Shown here: one piece after another, positions 15,953 to 25,243 of the stretch
Position numbering within the stretch: position 1 is the first letter of the stretch
How the letters are laid out: each line of letters begins with the position of its first letter
DNA from: Cupriavidus oxalaticus
GTDB lineage: Bacteria; Pseudomonadota; Gammaproteobacteria; Burkholderiales; Burkholderiaceae
Assembly: GCF_016894385.1 (NCBI RefSeq)
Contig: NZ_CP069812.1
Span: 2,604,001-2,668,000 of the forward strand
Length of the DNA: 64,000 nt
Reading direction: 5' to 3'
The notes under the pieces: generated by a model
What the model was told of the DNA's origin: nothing
Database searches by the model: none
Seen by the model: only the letters and a program-made list of their open reading frames with translations
Made by a program: the position numbers and the translations under genes

Positions 15953-15981
15953 ATGTTACGGCCGGGCTTCGCATCCGTCAA
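15953..15981 (-). promoter_or_regulatory. Promoter of the metZ riboswitch transcript
   Basis: TTGACG (15981-15976), a 17-bp spacer, then TAACAT (15958-15953). The predicted start, near 15946, falls at the first base of the riboswitch P1. The -10 box lies in the loop of a perfect inverted repeat, GCCCGGCC/GGCCGGGC (15945-15967), which may also end the purF transcript. Confidence 0.72.
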
Positions 15982-16014
15982 CGAACGGACATGCACGGGG
16001 GGACGGCGTGCGGC

Positions 16015-17544
16015 TTACTCGTTGTTGCCGGAACGCTGCAGGTGCAGTGCCGAGCGCTCGGTGTCGCCGGCGGTGCCGTCGCGGTCGGCCTGGCTGCGCG
16101 CGGTCTCCAGGCGGTCCAGGTAGGCCTCGTCGATATCGCCGGTGACGTAGCGGCCATCGAAGCACGAGGCATCGAAGTCCTTCAGCGCCGGGTTGATGTC
16201 GCGCACCGCCTGCTTCATCGCTTCCACGTCCTGGTACACAAGCTGGTCCGCGCCGATGATCTGGGCGATCTCTTCGTGCGTGCGGCCGTGCGCCACCAGT
16301 TCGCTGCGGGTCGGCATGTCGATGCCGTACACGTTGGGGTACTTCACCGGCGGCGCGGCCGAGGCGAAGATCACCTTGTTGGCGCCGGCGTCGCGCGCCA
16401 TCTGCACGATCTCGAACGAGGTGGTGCCGCGCACGATCGAGTCATCGACGATCAGCACGTTCTTGCCCTTGAACTCCACGCCCATGGCATTGAGCTTCTG
16501 GCGCACCGACTTCTTGCGCACCGCCTGGCCCGGCATGATGAAGGTGCGGCCGACATAGCGGTTCTTGAAGAAGCCTTCGCGGTAGTGGACGCCCAGGCGG
16601 TTGGCCACCTGCATCGCGGCCGGACGGCTGGAGTCGGGAATCGGCATCACCACGTCGATGTCGCCGGCCGACACTTCCTGGCGGATCTTTTCGGCCAGGT
16701 AGTCGCCCATGCGCAGGCGCGCGTCGTAGACGGGCACGCCGTCGATGCACGAATCCGGGCGGGCCAGGTAGACGTACTCGAAGATGCACGGCGTCAGCAC
16801 CGGATTGTCGGCGCATTGCTTGCTGTAGAGCTTGCCGTCCAGGTCGATGAAGATCGCTTCGCCCGCCGCCACGTCGCGCTCGAACTTGTAGCCGATGCCT
16901 TCCAGCGCCACGGACTCGGAGGCAACCATCCATTCCTTGCCCGTGGGCGTCTCGACGCTGCCCAGGCACAGCGGGCGGATGCCGAACGGATCGCGCACCG
17001 CCAGCATGCCGTAGCCGGCGATCTGCGCCGCGATGGCGTACGAGCCGCGCACGCGGCGGTGCATGCCCGCAACCGCCTTGAAGATCATTTCCGGATCGAG
17101 CGCCATGCCGTTGCTGGCGCGCTGCAGCTCGTCGGCCAGCACGTTCAGCAGCACTTCGGTATCCGAATGCGTGTTGATGTGGCGGCGGTCGCGGCGGAAC
17201 ATTTCCTCGCGCAGCTGCTGCCAGTTGGTCAGGTTGCCGTTATGCGCCAGGATGATGCCGTACGGGGCATTGACGTAGAACGGCTGCGCCTCTTCCTCGC
17301 TCGAGGCCGAGCCGGCGGTCGGGTAGCGCACCTGGCCGATGCCCGCGGTGCCCGGCAGGCCGCGCATGTTGCGGGTACGGAAGACGTCGCGCACCAGGCC
17401 GTTGGCCTTGTACATGTGGAAAGTACTGCCGTTGGCGGTGGCGATGCCGGCAGCATCCTGTCCGCGGTGTTGCAACAACAGCAGGCTGTCGTAAATCAGT
17501 TGGTTGACAGGCGTGGCTGAAACCACACCGACGATACCGCACAT
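16015..17544 (-). CDS. purF: Amidophosphoribosyltransferase
   Basis: Catalyses the first committed step of purine synthesis, PRPP plus glutamine to phosphoribosylamine. The 509 residues begin MCGIVGVVS, with Cys2 as the glutaminase nucleophile, so ATG 17544 (preceded by GGGAG) is the right start. The glutaminase half has NGNLTN and the transferase half the PRPP loop [14 protein letters not shown]. cvpA lies upstream on the same strand, as in many proteobacteria. The final residues before the stop are variable. PurR-type control cannot be judged. Confidence 0.97.
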   Translation of the reverse strand: MCGIVGVVSATPVNQLIYDSLLLLQHRGQDAAGIATANGSTFHMYKANGLVRDVFRTRNMRGLPGTAGIGQVRYPTAGSASSEEEAQPFYVNAPYGIILAHNGNLTNWQQLREEMFRRDRRHINTHSDTEVLLNVLADELQRASNGMALDPEMIFKAVAGMHRRVRGSYAIAAQIAGYGMLAVRDPFGIRPLCLGSVETPTGKEWMVASESVALEGIGYKFERDVAAGEAIFIDLDGKLYSKQCADNPVLTPCIFEYVYLARPDSCIDGVPVYDARLRMGDYLAEKIRQEVSAGDIDVVMPIPDSSRPAAMQVANRLGVHYREGFFKNRYVGRTFIMPGQAVRKKSVRQKLNAMGVEFKGKNVLIVDDSIVRGTTSFEIVQMARDAGANKVIFASAAPPVKYPNVYGIDMPTRSELVAHGRTHEEIAQIIGADQLVYQDVEAMKQAVRDINPALKDFDASCFDGRYVTGDIDEAYLDRLETARSQADRDGTAGDTERSALHLQRSGNNE

Positions 17545-17586
17545 GCCAAGCTCCCAGGAAAGGCTTTGAATCAGGGGGCGCAGCCT

Positions 17587-17647
17587 GGTCCGGCTATCCT
17601 TCCGGACCACAAGGCCTGCGTACTACTGGCCGGGCACCATGCCCGGC
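17587..17647 (-). terminator. Two stem-loops in the cvpA-purF gap
   Basis: GGTCCGG/CCGGACC (17587-17608) and GCCGGGC/GCCCGGC (17629-17647) are perfect 7-bp stems between cvpA and purF. Neither has a T-run, so they are more likely pause, processing or attenuation structures than strong terminators. The second resembles the stem-loop after purF (15945-15967). Confidence 0.4.
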
Positions 17648-17648
17648 T

Positions 17649-18146
17649 TCATGTCTTGACGTATTTCGCCAGCTCCGGCGGCAGCCATGGCTTCACCGAT
17701 TCCATGGCCTGCATCACATACGGGCGGCTCACCGCATCGCGCCAGAACGGTTCTTCCGGCAATTTCGTCAGGCTGGCGAGGGTCACCATCACCATTACCA
17801 GCAGCGCGCCGCGCAGCAATCCGAACACCAGCCCGAGCCCGCGGTCCGCCGGCTTGAGGCCCGTGCTCTCCAGCAACTGCCCGACCACCATGCCGGCCAG
17901 CGACGCCCCGAGCACGGTGCCGATCAGCAGCACCACGAAACCCAGCGCGTGGCGGGCCAGCTCGCCGCCGGGCAGCGACTCGGGCATCCAGCCCGCCGCC
18001 ACCGCGCCGTAGCGGAACGCAACCCAGAACGCCACCACCCAGCCGATCAGCGACAGCACCTCGCGCACCAGGCCGCGCAGCACGCCCAGCGCGCCCGAGG
18101 CCAGCAGGATGAAGACCACGGCGTAGTCGAAGAAAGTCGGCTGCAT
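17649..18146 (-). CDS. cvpA: CvpA family membrane protein
   Basis: A 165-residue inner-membrane protein with four predicted helices, e.g. FDYAVVFILLASGALGVLRG and FVVLLIGTVLGASLAGMVVG, matching CvpA (needed for colicin V production in E. coli and linked to envelope stress). It sits between a SPOR-domain gene and purF, the conserved order. Expression is probably shared with purF. The molecular role is still poorly defined in the family. Confidence 0.93.
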   Translation of the reverse strand: MQPTFFDYAVVFILLASGALGVLRGLVREVLSLIGWVVAFWVAFRYGAVAAGWMPESLPGGELARHALGFVVLLIGTVLGASLAGMVVGQLLESTGLKPADRGLGLVFGLLRGALLVMVMVTLASLTKLPEEPFWRDAVSRPYVMQAMESVKPWLPPELAKYVKT

Positions 18147-18188
18147 CGTTGCTCGCTGCCGCGCCCACGCGCCAGGCAGCGCTGGCCC

Positions 18189-18899
18189 TTACTGTTCGAT
18201 CACCTTCGAGGTCAGGCCCACCGCCCGCACGCGCTTGTCGGCGGCATCGGCGGCGTCGCGGTCGCTGAAGGGACCGGCGCGCAGCAGGATACGCTCGCCG
18301 TCGGCCAGCACTTTCTTCTCCACATAGGCCGGCACCTTGCTCGCCTTGAGCTTGGCCAGCCAGGTCTTCGCCTTCTCTTCCGACGAGAACGCGCCGATCA
18401 GGATCAGGTACTTGCCGCTGCCCTGGGGCTTGGCCTCAGGCTTGGCTTCGGGCTTGGCCTCGGCGCGCTGGATGGGCTTGTCGGCAGGCTTGTCCGCCGT
18501 GCTGACGATTTCCTCGCCGGCATCGAGCGCCGCGGCGTCGTTGCGGGCCGCCGGCGCCGGCGGCAGCGGGTCGGCCTTGCGCGGCTCGACGCGGGGCTTG
18601 CTGCTGGCCTGCCCGCCGCTCACCTTGACCACGACATCGTCGGCCACCGGGCGCGGCTTGGTCTCGAACACGATCGGCAGCACGATCACCGCGGCCACCA
18701 CCAGCACCACGGCGCCGATCAGGCGGCGGCGCGCGCGCTGCTTCTGCGGGAATTCAGGATCAAGCGTGTCGTCGGCATATTCGTCGGCGAGACGGCGCGA
18801 CGAGGCGATGCCTGCACCCGGGTCGTTGCGCTGGCGGCGCGCACGCTCCGGTGCCGGGTCGTTGCCCTTGCGGGAAGAAAACAGCGAAAGCAGGCCCAT
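18189..18899 (-). CDS. SPOR-domain protein (DedD-like)
   Basis: A 236-residue bitopic protein: a cytoplasmic N-terminus rich in Arg, one membrane helix (LIGAVVLVVAAVIVLPIVF, about residues 60-78), a linker with AEAKPEAKPEAKP repeats and a C-terminal SPOR domain (GKYLILIGAFSSEEKAKTWL to the end). SPOR domains bind denuded glycan strands at the septum, so a cell-division role is likely. Its place between folC and cvpA matches DedD in gamma- and betaproteobacteria. Confidence 0.9.
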   Translation of the reverse strand: MGLLSLFSSRKGNDPAPERARRQRNDPGAGIASSRRLADEYADDTLDPEFPQKQRARRRLIGAVVLVVAAVIVLPIVFETKPRPVADDVVVKVSGGQASSKPRVEPRKADPLPPAPAARNDAAALDAGEEIVSTADKPADKPIQRAEAKPEAKPEAKPQGSGKYLILIGAFSSEEKAKTWLAKLKASKVPAYVEKKVLADGERILLRAGPFSDRDAADAADKRVRAVGLTSKVIEQ

Positions 18900-18966
18900 A
18901 GATTGGTTCGGTGCGACAGCCCCCTCAGGCAGGGGCCGGTCGTTGCGTTTGCCGCTCAGTGCCAGG

Positions 18967-20277
18967 TCAGTTGGCTTGCGTGGCCCGGTAGGCCATCACG
19001 CCGGCGACGGTATAGAACGATCCGAAGACCAGAATTCTATCATTCTCGGTCGCTCTCTCCATGGCGTCGCGGAACGCCGCCTCCGGACTGGAAAAGCAGG
19101 CGGCGGTAGCATCGGGGCCGGCGCGGAAACCGCCCCCCTCCAGCTTCGCCAGCACGTCGGCGGCGCTGGCGGCGCGCTCGGTCGGCAGGTCGCACAGGCA
19201 CCAGTGGTCGACCTTGTCGGCCACGTGCTGCAGCACGCCGGCGATATCCTTGTCCTGCATCGCGCCGAACACCGCATAGGTGTAGCGGAAGAAGCCCATG
19301 TTCTCCAGGTTCTGCCCCAGCGTGGCGGCCGCGTGCGGATTATGCGCCACGTCCAGGATCACCGCGGGCCGTCCCGGCAGCACCTGGAAGCGCCCCGGCA
19401 GCTCGACGAACGCGAGCCCGTTGCGCACCTCCTGCGCGCTCACGGGCAGTTGCGGGCGCATGGCCTGCAGCGCGGCCAGCACGGCGGCGGCGTTCAGCAG
19501 CTGGTTGGCGCCGCGCAGCGCCGGGTAGCCCAGGCCGTTGAGCTTGCGCCCGCCGCCGCTCCAGTCCCATTGCTGGCGTTCCTGGCCCTTGGCCGCGTGG
19601 AAGTGAAAATCGCGGCCCACCAGCCACAGCTCGGCGCCGATGGCCTCGGCATGCGCCACCAGCGACTTGGGCGGCATCGGGTCGCCGCAGACCGCCGGCA
19701 CGCCCGGGCGGAAGATGCCGGCCTTCTCGAAGCCGATTTCCTCGCGCGTGTTGCCCAGGTACTGGGTATGGTCGATATCGATGCTGGTGACGATGGCGCA
19801 GTGGGTATCGATCACATTGGTCGCATCCAGGCGGCCGCCCAGCCCGACTTCGAGAATGATCGCGTCCAGGCCGGAAGCGGCGAAGAAATGGATGATCGCC
19901 AGCGTGGTGAACTCGAAGTACGTCAGGCTGACCGGGTCGGCAAAGCTGTTGCGCGCGCGCTCCACCGCCTCGAAGTGCGGCAGCAGCTGCGCATCGGTCG
20001 CCATCTCGCCATTGAGGCGCGCACGCTCGTTGAACGAGATCAGGTGCGGCGAGGTATGGCAGCCCACCTTGTAGCCGGCTTCGAGCAGGATGCGCTCGAG
20101 CATGGCGCAGGTCGAGCCCTTGCCGTTGGTGCCGCCCACGGTGAAGACCGTGGCGTCGATGCGCAGCCCAAGGGCTTCCTTCACGCGTGTGATACGCGTC
20201 AGGCCCATGTCGATGCCCACGGGGTGGGCGGTTTCGAGATGGGCGAGCCATTCGGGGAGCGTGTGGAAGACAGGCAT
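18967..20277 (-). CDS. folC: Dihydrofolate synthase / folylpolyglutamate synthase
   Basis: A 436-residue bifunctional ligase that adds glutamate to dihydropteroate and folates. The ATP-binding loop FTVGGTNGKGSTCAMLERIL, the Mur-ligase-like central region (LEVGLGGRLDATNVIDTHCA) and the C-terminal VLDVAHNPHAAATLGQNLE are all present. The ATG is at 20277. Just upstream, in the accD-folC gap, lie four perfect 9-bp repeats. No strong ribosome site is visible, so translation may depend on that leader. Confidence 0.96.
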   Translation of the reverse strand: MPVFHTLPEWLAHLETAHPVGIDMGLTRITRVKEALGLRIDATVFTVGGTNGKGSTCAMLERILLEAGYKVGCHTSPHLISFNERARLNGEMATDAQLLPHFEAVERARNSFADPVSLTYFEFTTLAIIHFFAASGLDAIILEVGLGGRLDATNVIDTHCAIVTSIDIDHTQYLGNTREEIGFEKAGIFRPGVPAVCGDPMPPKSLVAHAEAIGAELWLVGRDFHFHAAKGQERQQWDWSGGGRKLNGLGYPALRGANQLLNAAAVLAALQAMRPQLPVSAQEVRNGLAFVELPGRFQVLPGRPAVILDVAHNPHAAATLGQNLENMGFFRYTYAVFGAMQDKDIAGVLQHVADKVDHWCLCDLPTERAASAADVLAKLEGGGFRAGPDATAACFSSPEAAFRDAMERATENDRILVFGSFYTVAGVMAYRATQAN

Positions 20278-20292
20278 TTCAGGTGTGCGAGG

Positions 20293-20328
20293 GAAGCGTT
20301 TGAAGCGTTTGAAGCGTTTGAAGCGTTT
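20293..20328. repeat. Four perfect 9-bp tandem repeats in front of folC
   Basis: GAAGCGTTT is repeated four times without a mismatch (AAACGCTTC on the transcribed strand), ending 15 bases before the folC start codon. The array is a candidate for slippage that changes leader length. Confidence 0.92.
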
Positions 20329-20441
20329 GCTACCAGATTCGGGCAGGCGGGCGCAAAGTCAAGGGCCGGCGCCGCGGGCGTCCAGAAAAGGCGAAAGGCG
20401 CGTCAACCACCCGCGCCTTCAGACCAGCGATATTTGCGGCG

Positions 20442-21314
20442 TTATGCCACCGCGTCGGCCGGCTGCTTCTGCAGCAGCGCCAGCAGCTGCGCCAGTTCGG
20501 CGCGCATCTTGCGGCGGTCGACGATCATGTCGATGGCGCCCTTCTGCAGCAGGAACTCCGAGCGCTGGAAGCCTTCCGGCAGCTTCTCGCGCACGGTCTG
20601 CTCGATCACGCGCGGGCCGGCAAAGCCGATCAGCGCCTTCGGCTCGGCGATCACCACGTCGCCCAGGAAGGCGAACGAGGCCGACACGCCGCCCATGGTC
20701 GGGTCGGTCAGCACGCTGATAAACGGCAGCTTGCTCGCGCTCAGCTGGTTCAGCATGGCCGTAGTCTTGGCCATCTGCAGCAGCGACAGCAGGCTCTCCT
20801 GCATGCGCGCGCCGCCGGTGGCGGTAAAGCAGATGAACGGCACCTTCTGCTCGAGCGCGGCCTGCGCGCCGCGCACGAAGCGCTCGCCCACCACCGAGCC
20901 CATCGAGCCGCCCATGAACTCGAACTCGAAGCAGCTCGCCACCACCGGGATGGTGTGGATGGCACCGCCCATCACCACCATGGCGTCGGTCTCGCCGGTA
21001 TCGTCCATGGCCGCCTTGATGCGGTCCGGGTACTTCTTCGAATCCTTGAACTTGAGCGCGTCGACCGGCACGATCTCCTGGCCGATCTCGTAGCGGCCTT
21101 CGGCGTCCAGCAGCGCGTCCAGGCGCTCACGCGCGTTGATGCGCATGTGGTGGTCGCATTTGGGGCAGACGTGCAGGTTGGCCTCGACGTCGGTCCGGTA
21201 CAGGGTGGACTCGCACGACGGGCACTTGACCCACAACCCCTCCGGGATGCCCTTGCGGGTACGGGGGTCGGTCTGTTGAATCTTGGGGGGCAGGAGTTTA
21301 TCCAACCAGCTCAT
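20442..21314 (-). CDS. accD: Acetyl-CoA carboxylase carboxyltransferase subunit beta
   Basis: A 290-residue beta subunit of the carboxyltransferase that makes malonyl-CoA with AccA. It has the N-terminal zinc ribbon C-X2-C-X15-C-X2-C (CPSC...CPKC) and the crotonase-like core with [20 protein letters not shown] and [20 protein letters not shown]. The ATG at 21314 has AAGGAG six bases upstream; the open frame beyond it is not conserved. The position between trpA and folC is typical of Burkholderiales. Confidence 0.97.
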   Translation of the reverse strand: MSWLDKLLPPKIQQTDPRTRKGIPEGLWVKCPSCESTLYRTDVEANLHVCPKCDHHMRINARERLDALLDAEGRYEIGQEIVPVDALKFKDSKKYPDRIKAAMDDTGETDAMVVMGGAIHTIPVVASCFEFEFMGGSMGSVVGERFVRGAQAALEQKVPFICFTATGGARMQESLLSLLQMAKTTAMLNQLSASKLPFISVLTDPTMGGVSASFAFLGDVVIAEPKALIGFAGPRVIEQTVREKLPEGFQRSEFLLQKGAIDMIVDRRKMRAELAQLLALLQKQPADAVA

Positions 21315-21489
21315 GAAAGCTCCTTTCGGATAGCTGCGCGCCGCCGGCAAACCCTGTGTCAGGGCGAACTTCGGCAGGAGGCAGGGAATCAACCCGCGAA
21401 TTTACCACGCCGGGCCGGTTACCTCGAAGCGCGGCGCGCTGATTGAGCACGTCACATCACTTCAGGAGGACTGCCAGGCCAGGTTTAGG

Positions 21490-22290
21490 TCACTTGGCGT
21501 CCAGCGCCTGGCGGATCTCCGCGATAAACGACTGCAGCGCCGCCACCGCCTGCTCGCGCGGCGTGTCTTCCAGCAACTGCACCAGGCGGCTGCCGATCAC
21601 CACCGCGTCGGACACGCTGCCGATCGCGCGCGCGGTCTGCGCGTCGCGGATGCCGAAGCCCACGCCCACCGGCAGGTTGGCGTGCTGCCTGATCAGCGGC
21701 AGGCGCGACGCCACGCTGTCCAGATCGATCGACGCGGAACCGGTCACGCCCTTGAGCGAGACATAGTAAAGATAGCCGCTGGCGACCTTGGCCACGGCCT
21801 CGATGCGCGCATCGGTGGAGGTCGGCGCCAGCAGGAAGATCGGGTCCATGCCGTGGTCGCGCATCAGCCCGGCGAACGACTCGCACTCCTCGGGCGGATA
21901 GTCGACCACCAGCACGCCATCCACGCCGGCCGCGCTCGCGGCCCTGGCAAAGGCCTCTTCGCCCATGCGCTCGATCGGGTTGGCGTAGCCCATCAGCACC
22001 ACCGGGGTCTCGGCATTGGCCTGGCGGAACTCGCGCACCCACTGCAGCACCTGGGTCAGCGACACGCCCTGCGCCAGCGCGCGCTCTGAGGCGCGCTGGA
22101 TCACCGGGCCGTCGGCCATCGGGTCGGAGAACGGCACGCCCAGCTCGATCACGTCGGCGCCGCCCGCCACCAGCGCGTGCATCAGCGCCACGGTCAGGCC
22201 GGGCTCGGGATCGCCGGCGGTGATAAACGGAATCAGGCCCTTCTTCTGCTGCGCGGCCAGCGCCGCGAACGTCTTCTGGATACGGGACAT
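21490..22290 (-). CDS. trpA: Tryptophan synthase alpha chain
   Basis: A 266-residue TIM-barrel subunit that cleaves indole-3-glycerol phosphate to indole. The signature [22 protein letters not shown] contains the catalytic Glu; the second catalytic Asp lies in [10 protein letters not shown]. It starts one base after the stop of the DNA methyltransferase gene, so the trpB-methyltransferase-trpA trio should be translated in close coupling. It forms the alpha2beta2 complex with TrpB despite the intervening gene. Confidence 0.97.
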   Translation of the reverse strand: MSRIQKTFAALAAQQKKGLIPFITAGDPEPGLTVALMHALVAGGADVIELGVPFSDPMADGPVIQRASERALAQGVSLTQVLQWVREFRQANAETPVVLMGYANPIERMGEEAFARAASAAGVDGVLVVDYPPEECESFAGLMRDHGMDPIFLLAPTSTDARIEAVAKVASGYLYYVSLKGVTGSASIDLDSVASRLPLIRQHANLPVGVGFGIRDAQTARAIGSVSDAVVIGSRLVQLLEDTPREQAVAALQSFIAEIRQALDAK

Positions 22291-22291
22291 A

Positions 22292-23203
22292 TCAGGGAAT
22301 CAGGTGAGGCCGCGGCGCCGGCGAGGCGTCGTCGTTGGCGGCGGCCGGGGTTGGGGTGACGTCAGGCTCGATCGCGGGCATGGCTTGCGCGGCCGCGGCC
22401 ACGCGCCCGCACGCCACCTGCACGTACTCCGGGTTGATCTCGTAGCCAACAAAGCGGCGGCCGTGGCGCAGGCACGCCACCGCGGTGGTGCCGCTGCCCG
22501 CGAACGGGTCCAGCACCAGGCCGCCCGGCGGGCAACTCGACAGCACCATGCGCTCGACGATCTCCAGCGGCTTCTGCGTCGGGTGGTTGGCGCGCTCGGG
22601 ATCCTGCCGGTGGATGCGCGAGATGCTCCACAGGTCCTTGGGGTTGTAGCCCACCTCCAGCCACTTCTTGCCCTCGAAGCGCGGGCGGCTGCGCGCCTTC
22701 TTGGTCTCGGGGTCGTACGGGATGCGGACCGGGTCGAGATCGAAGTAGTAGTCGCGCGCCCTGGCAAAGAAGCCGATGTTGTCGTGCACCGAAGAGAACT
22801 TGCGCGTGGTGCCGCCCATGCTGGGCACGCGGCGGTCCCAGATGATCTCGTTGATCATCGTCAGGCGCCGCTTGAGCATCACGAACAGCTCCGGCGAATA
22901 CTGCCAGGTGCAGAACAGGTAGAGCGTGCCCTTGGGCGCAAGCTTGGGCACGACCGCGTCCATCCAGCGCTCGGACCAGTCCAGGTAGGCCTGGCCCGAC
23001 AGCAGGTCGGAATCGTTGCCGTAGTCCTTGCCCAGGCCGTACGGCGGATCGGCCACGATCAGGTCGACCGAGCCGTCCGGCAGGCGGGCAATGCCCTCGA
23101 ACATGTCTTCCTGGAACAATTGCAGCGGGGGGGCGCCGGACGCGCCAGGCAAGACGTCGGCCCCGCCAACGGCGAGGCCCTGGGGGTGAGGCAGCGCGCG
23201 CAT
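22292..23203 (-). CDS. Orphan site-specific DNA methyltransferase (N6/N4, beta-class order)
   Basis: A 303-residue amino-methyltransferase. Motif [14 protein letters not shown], lies near residue 52 and motif [21 protein letters not shown], near the C-terminus: the beta-class order of the N6_N4_Mtase family. The ATG overlaps the trpB stop by one base (TGATG), and trpA begins one base after its stop, so it is embedded in the trp operon. No restriction endonuclease, specificity subunit or Vsr gene is near. Trp-linked orphan enzymes of this kind in Ralstonia and Burkholderia have been associated with GTWWAC methylation, to my knowledge; the motif here is inferred, not seen. Confidence 0.92.
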   Translation of the reverse strand: MRALPHPQGLAVGGADVLPGASGAPPLQLFQEDMFEGIARLPDGSVDLIVADPPYGLGKDYGNDSDLLSGQAYLDWSERWMDAVVPKLAPKGTLYLFCTWQYSPELFVMLKRRLTMINEIIWDRRVPSMGGTTRKFSSVHDNIGFFARARDYYFDLDPVRIPYDPETKKARSRPRFEGKKWLEVGYNPKDLWSISRIHRQDPERANHPTQKPLEIVERMVLSSCPPGGLVLDPFAGSGTTAVACLRHGRRFVGYEINPEYVQVACGRVAAAAQAMPAIEPDVTPTPAAANDDASPAPRPHLIP

Positions 23204-24396
23204 CAGAGCTTGAGCCCCGCGCGCTCGGCCACGGTATGCATGTCCTTGTCGCCGCGTCCGGACAGGTTCACCAGCAGCAGCTTGTCCTTGGGCAGCGTCG
23301 GCGCCAGCTTGCAGGCGTAGGCGATCGCGTGGCTCGACTCCAGCGCCGGGATGATGCCCTCGATGCGGCAGCAGTCGTGGAAGGCCTTGAGCGCTTCCTC
23401 GTCGGTGATCGGCACGTACTGCGCGCGGCCGCTGTCCTTGAGCCAGGCATGCTCGGGGCCGACGCCGGGGTAGTCCAGGCCGGCCGACACCGAATGGGTC
23501 TCGATGATCTGGCCGTTGTCGTCCTGCAGCAGGTAGGTGCGGTTGCCGTGCAGCACGCCGGGCGTGCCGCCGGTCAGCGATGCGGCATGGCGGCCGGTGT
23601 CCAGCCCGTCGCCGGCGGCTTCGACGCCGATCAGCTGCACGTCCTGGTGCTCGATATACGGATAGAAGATGCCCATGGCATTGGAGCCGCCGCCCACGCA
23701 GGCGATCACGGCATCCGGCTGGCGGCCCGCCAGCTCCGGCATCTGCACCTTGGCTTCCTCGCCGATCACGCACTGGAAGTCGCGCACCATCATCGGGTAC
23801 GGGTGCGGGCCGGCCACCGTGCCGATGATGTAGAAGGTGTTCTCGACGTTGGTGACCCAGTCGCGCATGGCTTCATTGAGCGCGTCCTTGAGCGTGCGCG
23901 AGCCGCTTTCCACCGGCACCACGGTGGCGCCCAGCAGCTTCATGCGGTAGACGTTGGCGGCCTGGCGCCTGACGTCCTCGGCGCCCATGTAGACCACGCA
24001 CTCCATGCCGAAGCGGGCGGCGATGGTGGCCGTGGCCACGCCGTGCTGCCCCGCCCCGGTCTCGGCGATCACACGCGGCTTGCCCATGCGCTTGGCCAGC
24101 AGCGCCTGGCCGATGACGTTGTTGATCTTGTGCGCGCCGGTGTGGTTCAGGTCTTCGCGCTTGAAGTAGATCTGCGCGCCGCCGAGCGTCTCGCTCCAGC
24201 GCTGCGCGTGGTAGATCGGCGACGGGCGGCCGACGAAGTGCTTCAGCTCACGGCGGAATTCGGCATCGAACTCGGGATCCTTCTGGTAGTGCGCATAGGC
24301 TTCGCGCAGCTCGTCCAGCGCGTGGACCAGCGTCTCGGAAACGAAGGTGCCGCCATAGGGGCCGAAATGGCCACGGGAATCGGGCAGGTCGTACAT
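23203..24396 (-). CDS. trpB: Tryptophan synthase beta chain
   Basis: A 397-residue PLP subunit that condenses indole with serine. The Schiff-base lysine lies in [20 protein letters not shown], and [20 protein letters not shown] and the phosphate loop [15 protein letters not shown] are conserved. The ATG at 24396 gives the usual start [16 protein letters not shown]. It sits downstream of trpF (124-bp gap) and overlaps the methyltransferase gene by one base. No trp leader peptide is evident in the gap. Confidence 0.98.
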   Translation of the reverse strand: MYDLPDSRGHFGPYGGTFVSETLVHALDELREAYAHYQKDPEFDAEFRRELKHFVGRPSPIYHAQRWSETLGGAQIYFKREDLNHTGAHKINNVIGQALLAKRMGKPRVIAETGAGQHGVATATIAARFGMECVVYMGAEDVRRQAANVYRMKLLGATVVPVESGSRTLKDALNEAMRDWVTNVENTFYIIGTVAGPHPYPMMVRDFQCVIGEEAKVQMPELAGRQPDAVIACVGGGSNAMGIFYPYIEHQDVQLIGVEAAGDGLDTGRHAASLTGGTPGVLHGNRTYLLQDDNGQIIETHSVSAGLDYPGVGPEHAWLKDSGRAQYVPITDEEALKAFHDCCRIEGIIPALESSHAIAYACKLAPTLPKDKLLLVNLSGRGDKDMHTVAERAGLKL

Positions 24397-24520
24397 GTCT
24401 AGGCTCTTCGGAACAGCGTCCTTGCCTCAGCCGGCAAGGGCGCGTAGTTGACTGGGGTGCGCGATGGCCGCCTTGAAGCGGCGGACACGGGGTGGGCAAG
24501 GGACCGGGCTTCGATCCGGC

Positions 24521-25243
24521 TCATCCGGCCTCGGCGCTGCGGACAGCGCGCACGAATTCGGCAATGCGGGCGTGGTCCTTCACGCCCTTGGCGGCCTCTA
24601 CCCCGCTGCTGACGTCCACAGCGTAGGGCCGCACGCGTTCAATCGCGCCAGCGACGTTTTGCGCGTTCAACCCACCACTCAAAACGATGCGAGGAGCGCC
24701 GCTTGCGTTCGGGTTGCCGGTTGCCGGAACCGGAGGATTGGGCGGAAGCCATGCCGGAGGAATCAGGGTCCAGTCGAAGACGTGGCCGCCACCGCCGTAG
24801 CCTTCGACGAAGGCATCGAGCAGCAAGGCAGCGGCATCACGGTATTGGTCGGCAAATTCTACCAAATCAAGCCCCGCACGGACACGGGCGGCGCGCAGGA
24901 ACGGCAGGCGGCAGCGCTGGGCGGCCTGGGTACAGAACTGCGGGGTTTCGTCGCCGTGCAGCTGCAGCAGCGTCAACGGCACACGCTCGGCCACGTGGGC
25001 GATGTCCTCCAGCTCGGCGTTGACGAACAGGCCCGTCACCGCGACGAAGGGCCCGGCGGCCTCGGCCAGTGCCGCGGCGCGCGCCACGTCGACATAGCGC
25101 GGGCTCTTCGGGTAGAACACCAGCCCGATCGCGTCGGCGCCGGCATCGACGGCAGCGCGCACGTCGTCCTCGCGGGTCAGGCCGCAGATCTTGATGCGGG
25201 TGCGCCGCGGCAGGTGCACCGCACTGCCCTCAGGCTGCGTCAT
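24521..25243 (-). CDS. trpF: Phosphoribosylanthranilate isomerase
   Basis: A TIM-barrel isomerase of about 240 residues. The N-terminal [20 protein letters not shown] holds the catalytic Cys, followed by [15 protein letters not shown]; the C-terminal [14 protein letters not shown] and VDVSSGVE bind the phosphate. The ATG at 25243 lies inside the end of truA (14-base overlap), so translation is probably coupled. An insert after [15 protein letters not shown] ([20 protein letters not shown]) makes the protein somewhat longer than usual. Confidence 0.95.
   Translation of the reverse strand: MTQPEGSAVHLPRRTRIKICGLTREDDVRAAVDAGADAIGLVFYPKSPRYVDVARAAALAEAAGPFVAVTGLFVNAELEDIAHVAERVPLTLLQLHGDETPQFCTQAAQRCRLPFLRAARVRAGLDLVEFADQYRDAAALLLDAFVEGYGGGGHVFDWTLIPPAWLPPNPPVPATGNPNASGAPRIVLSGGLNAQNVAGAIERVRPYAVDVSSGVEAAKGVKDHARIAEFVRAVRSAEAG

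Noticed and set aside
14473..17520. A 1015-codon open frame on the plus strand across metZ, its leader and purF
   Set aside because: It is antisense to two certain genes, has a composition rich in Arg/His/Val/Gln typical of shadow frames in high-GC DNA, and shows no domain.
18337..21093. A 918-codon plus-strand open frame across dedD-like, folC and accD
   Set aside because: Antisense to conserved genes on the minus strand; no signal, domain or ribosome site. It also crosses the 9-bp repeat array.
22292..23203. The trp-linked methyltransferase as part of a restriction-modification or phage-defence system
   Set aside because: No nuclease, helicase or defence gene is near, and both neighbours are trp genes with overlapping or abutting ends.
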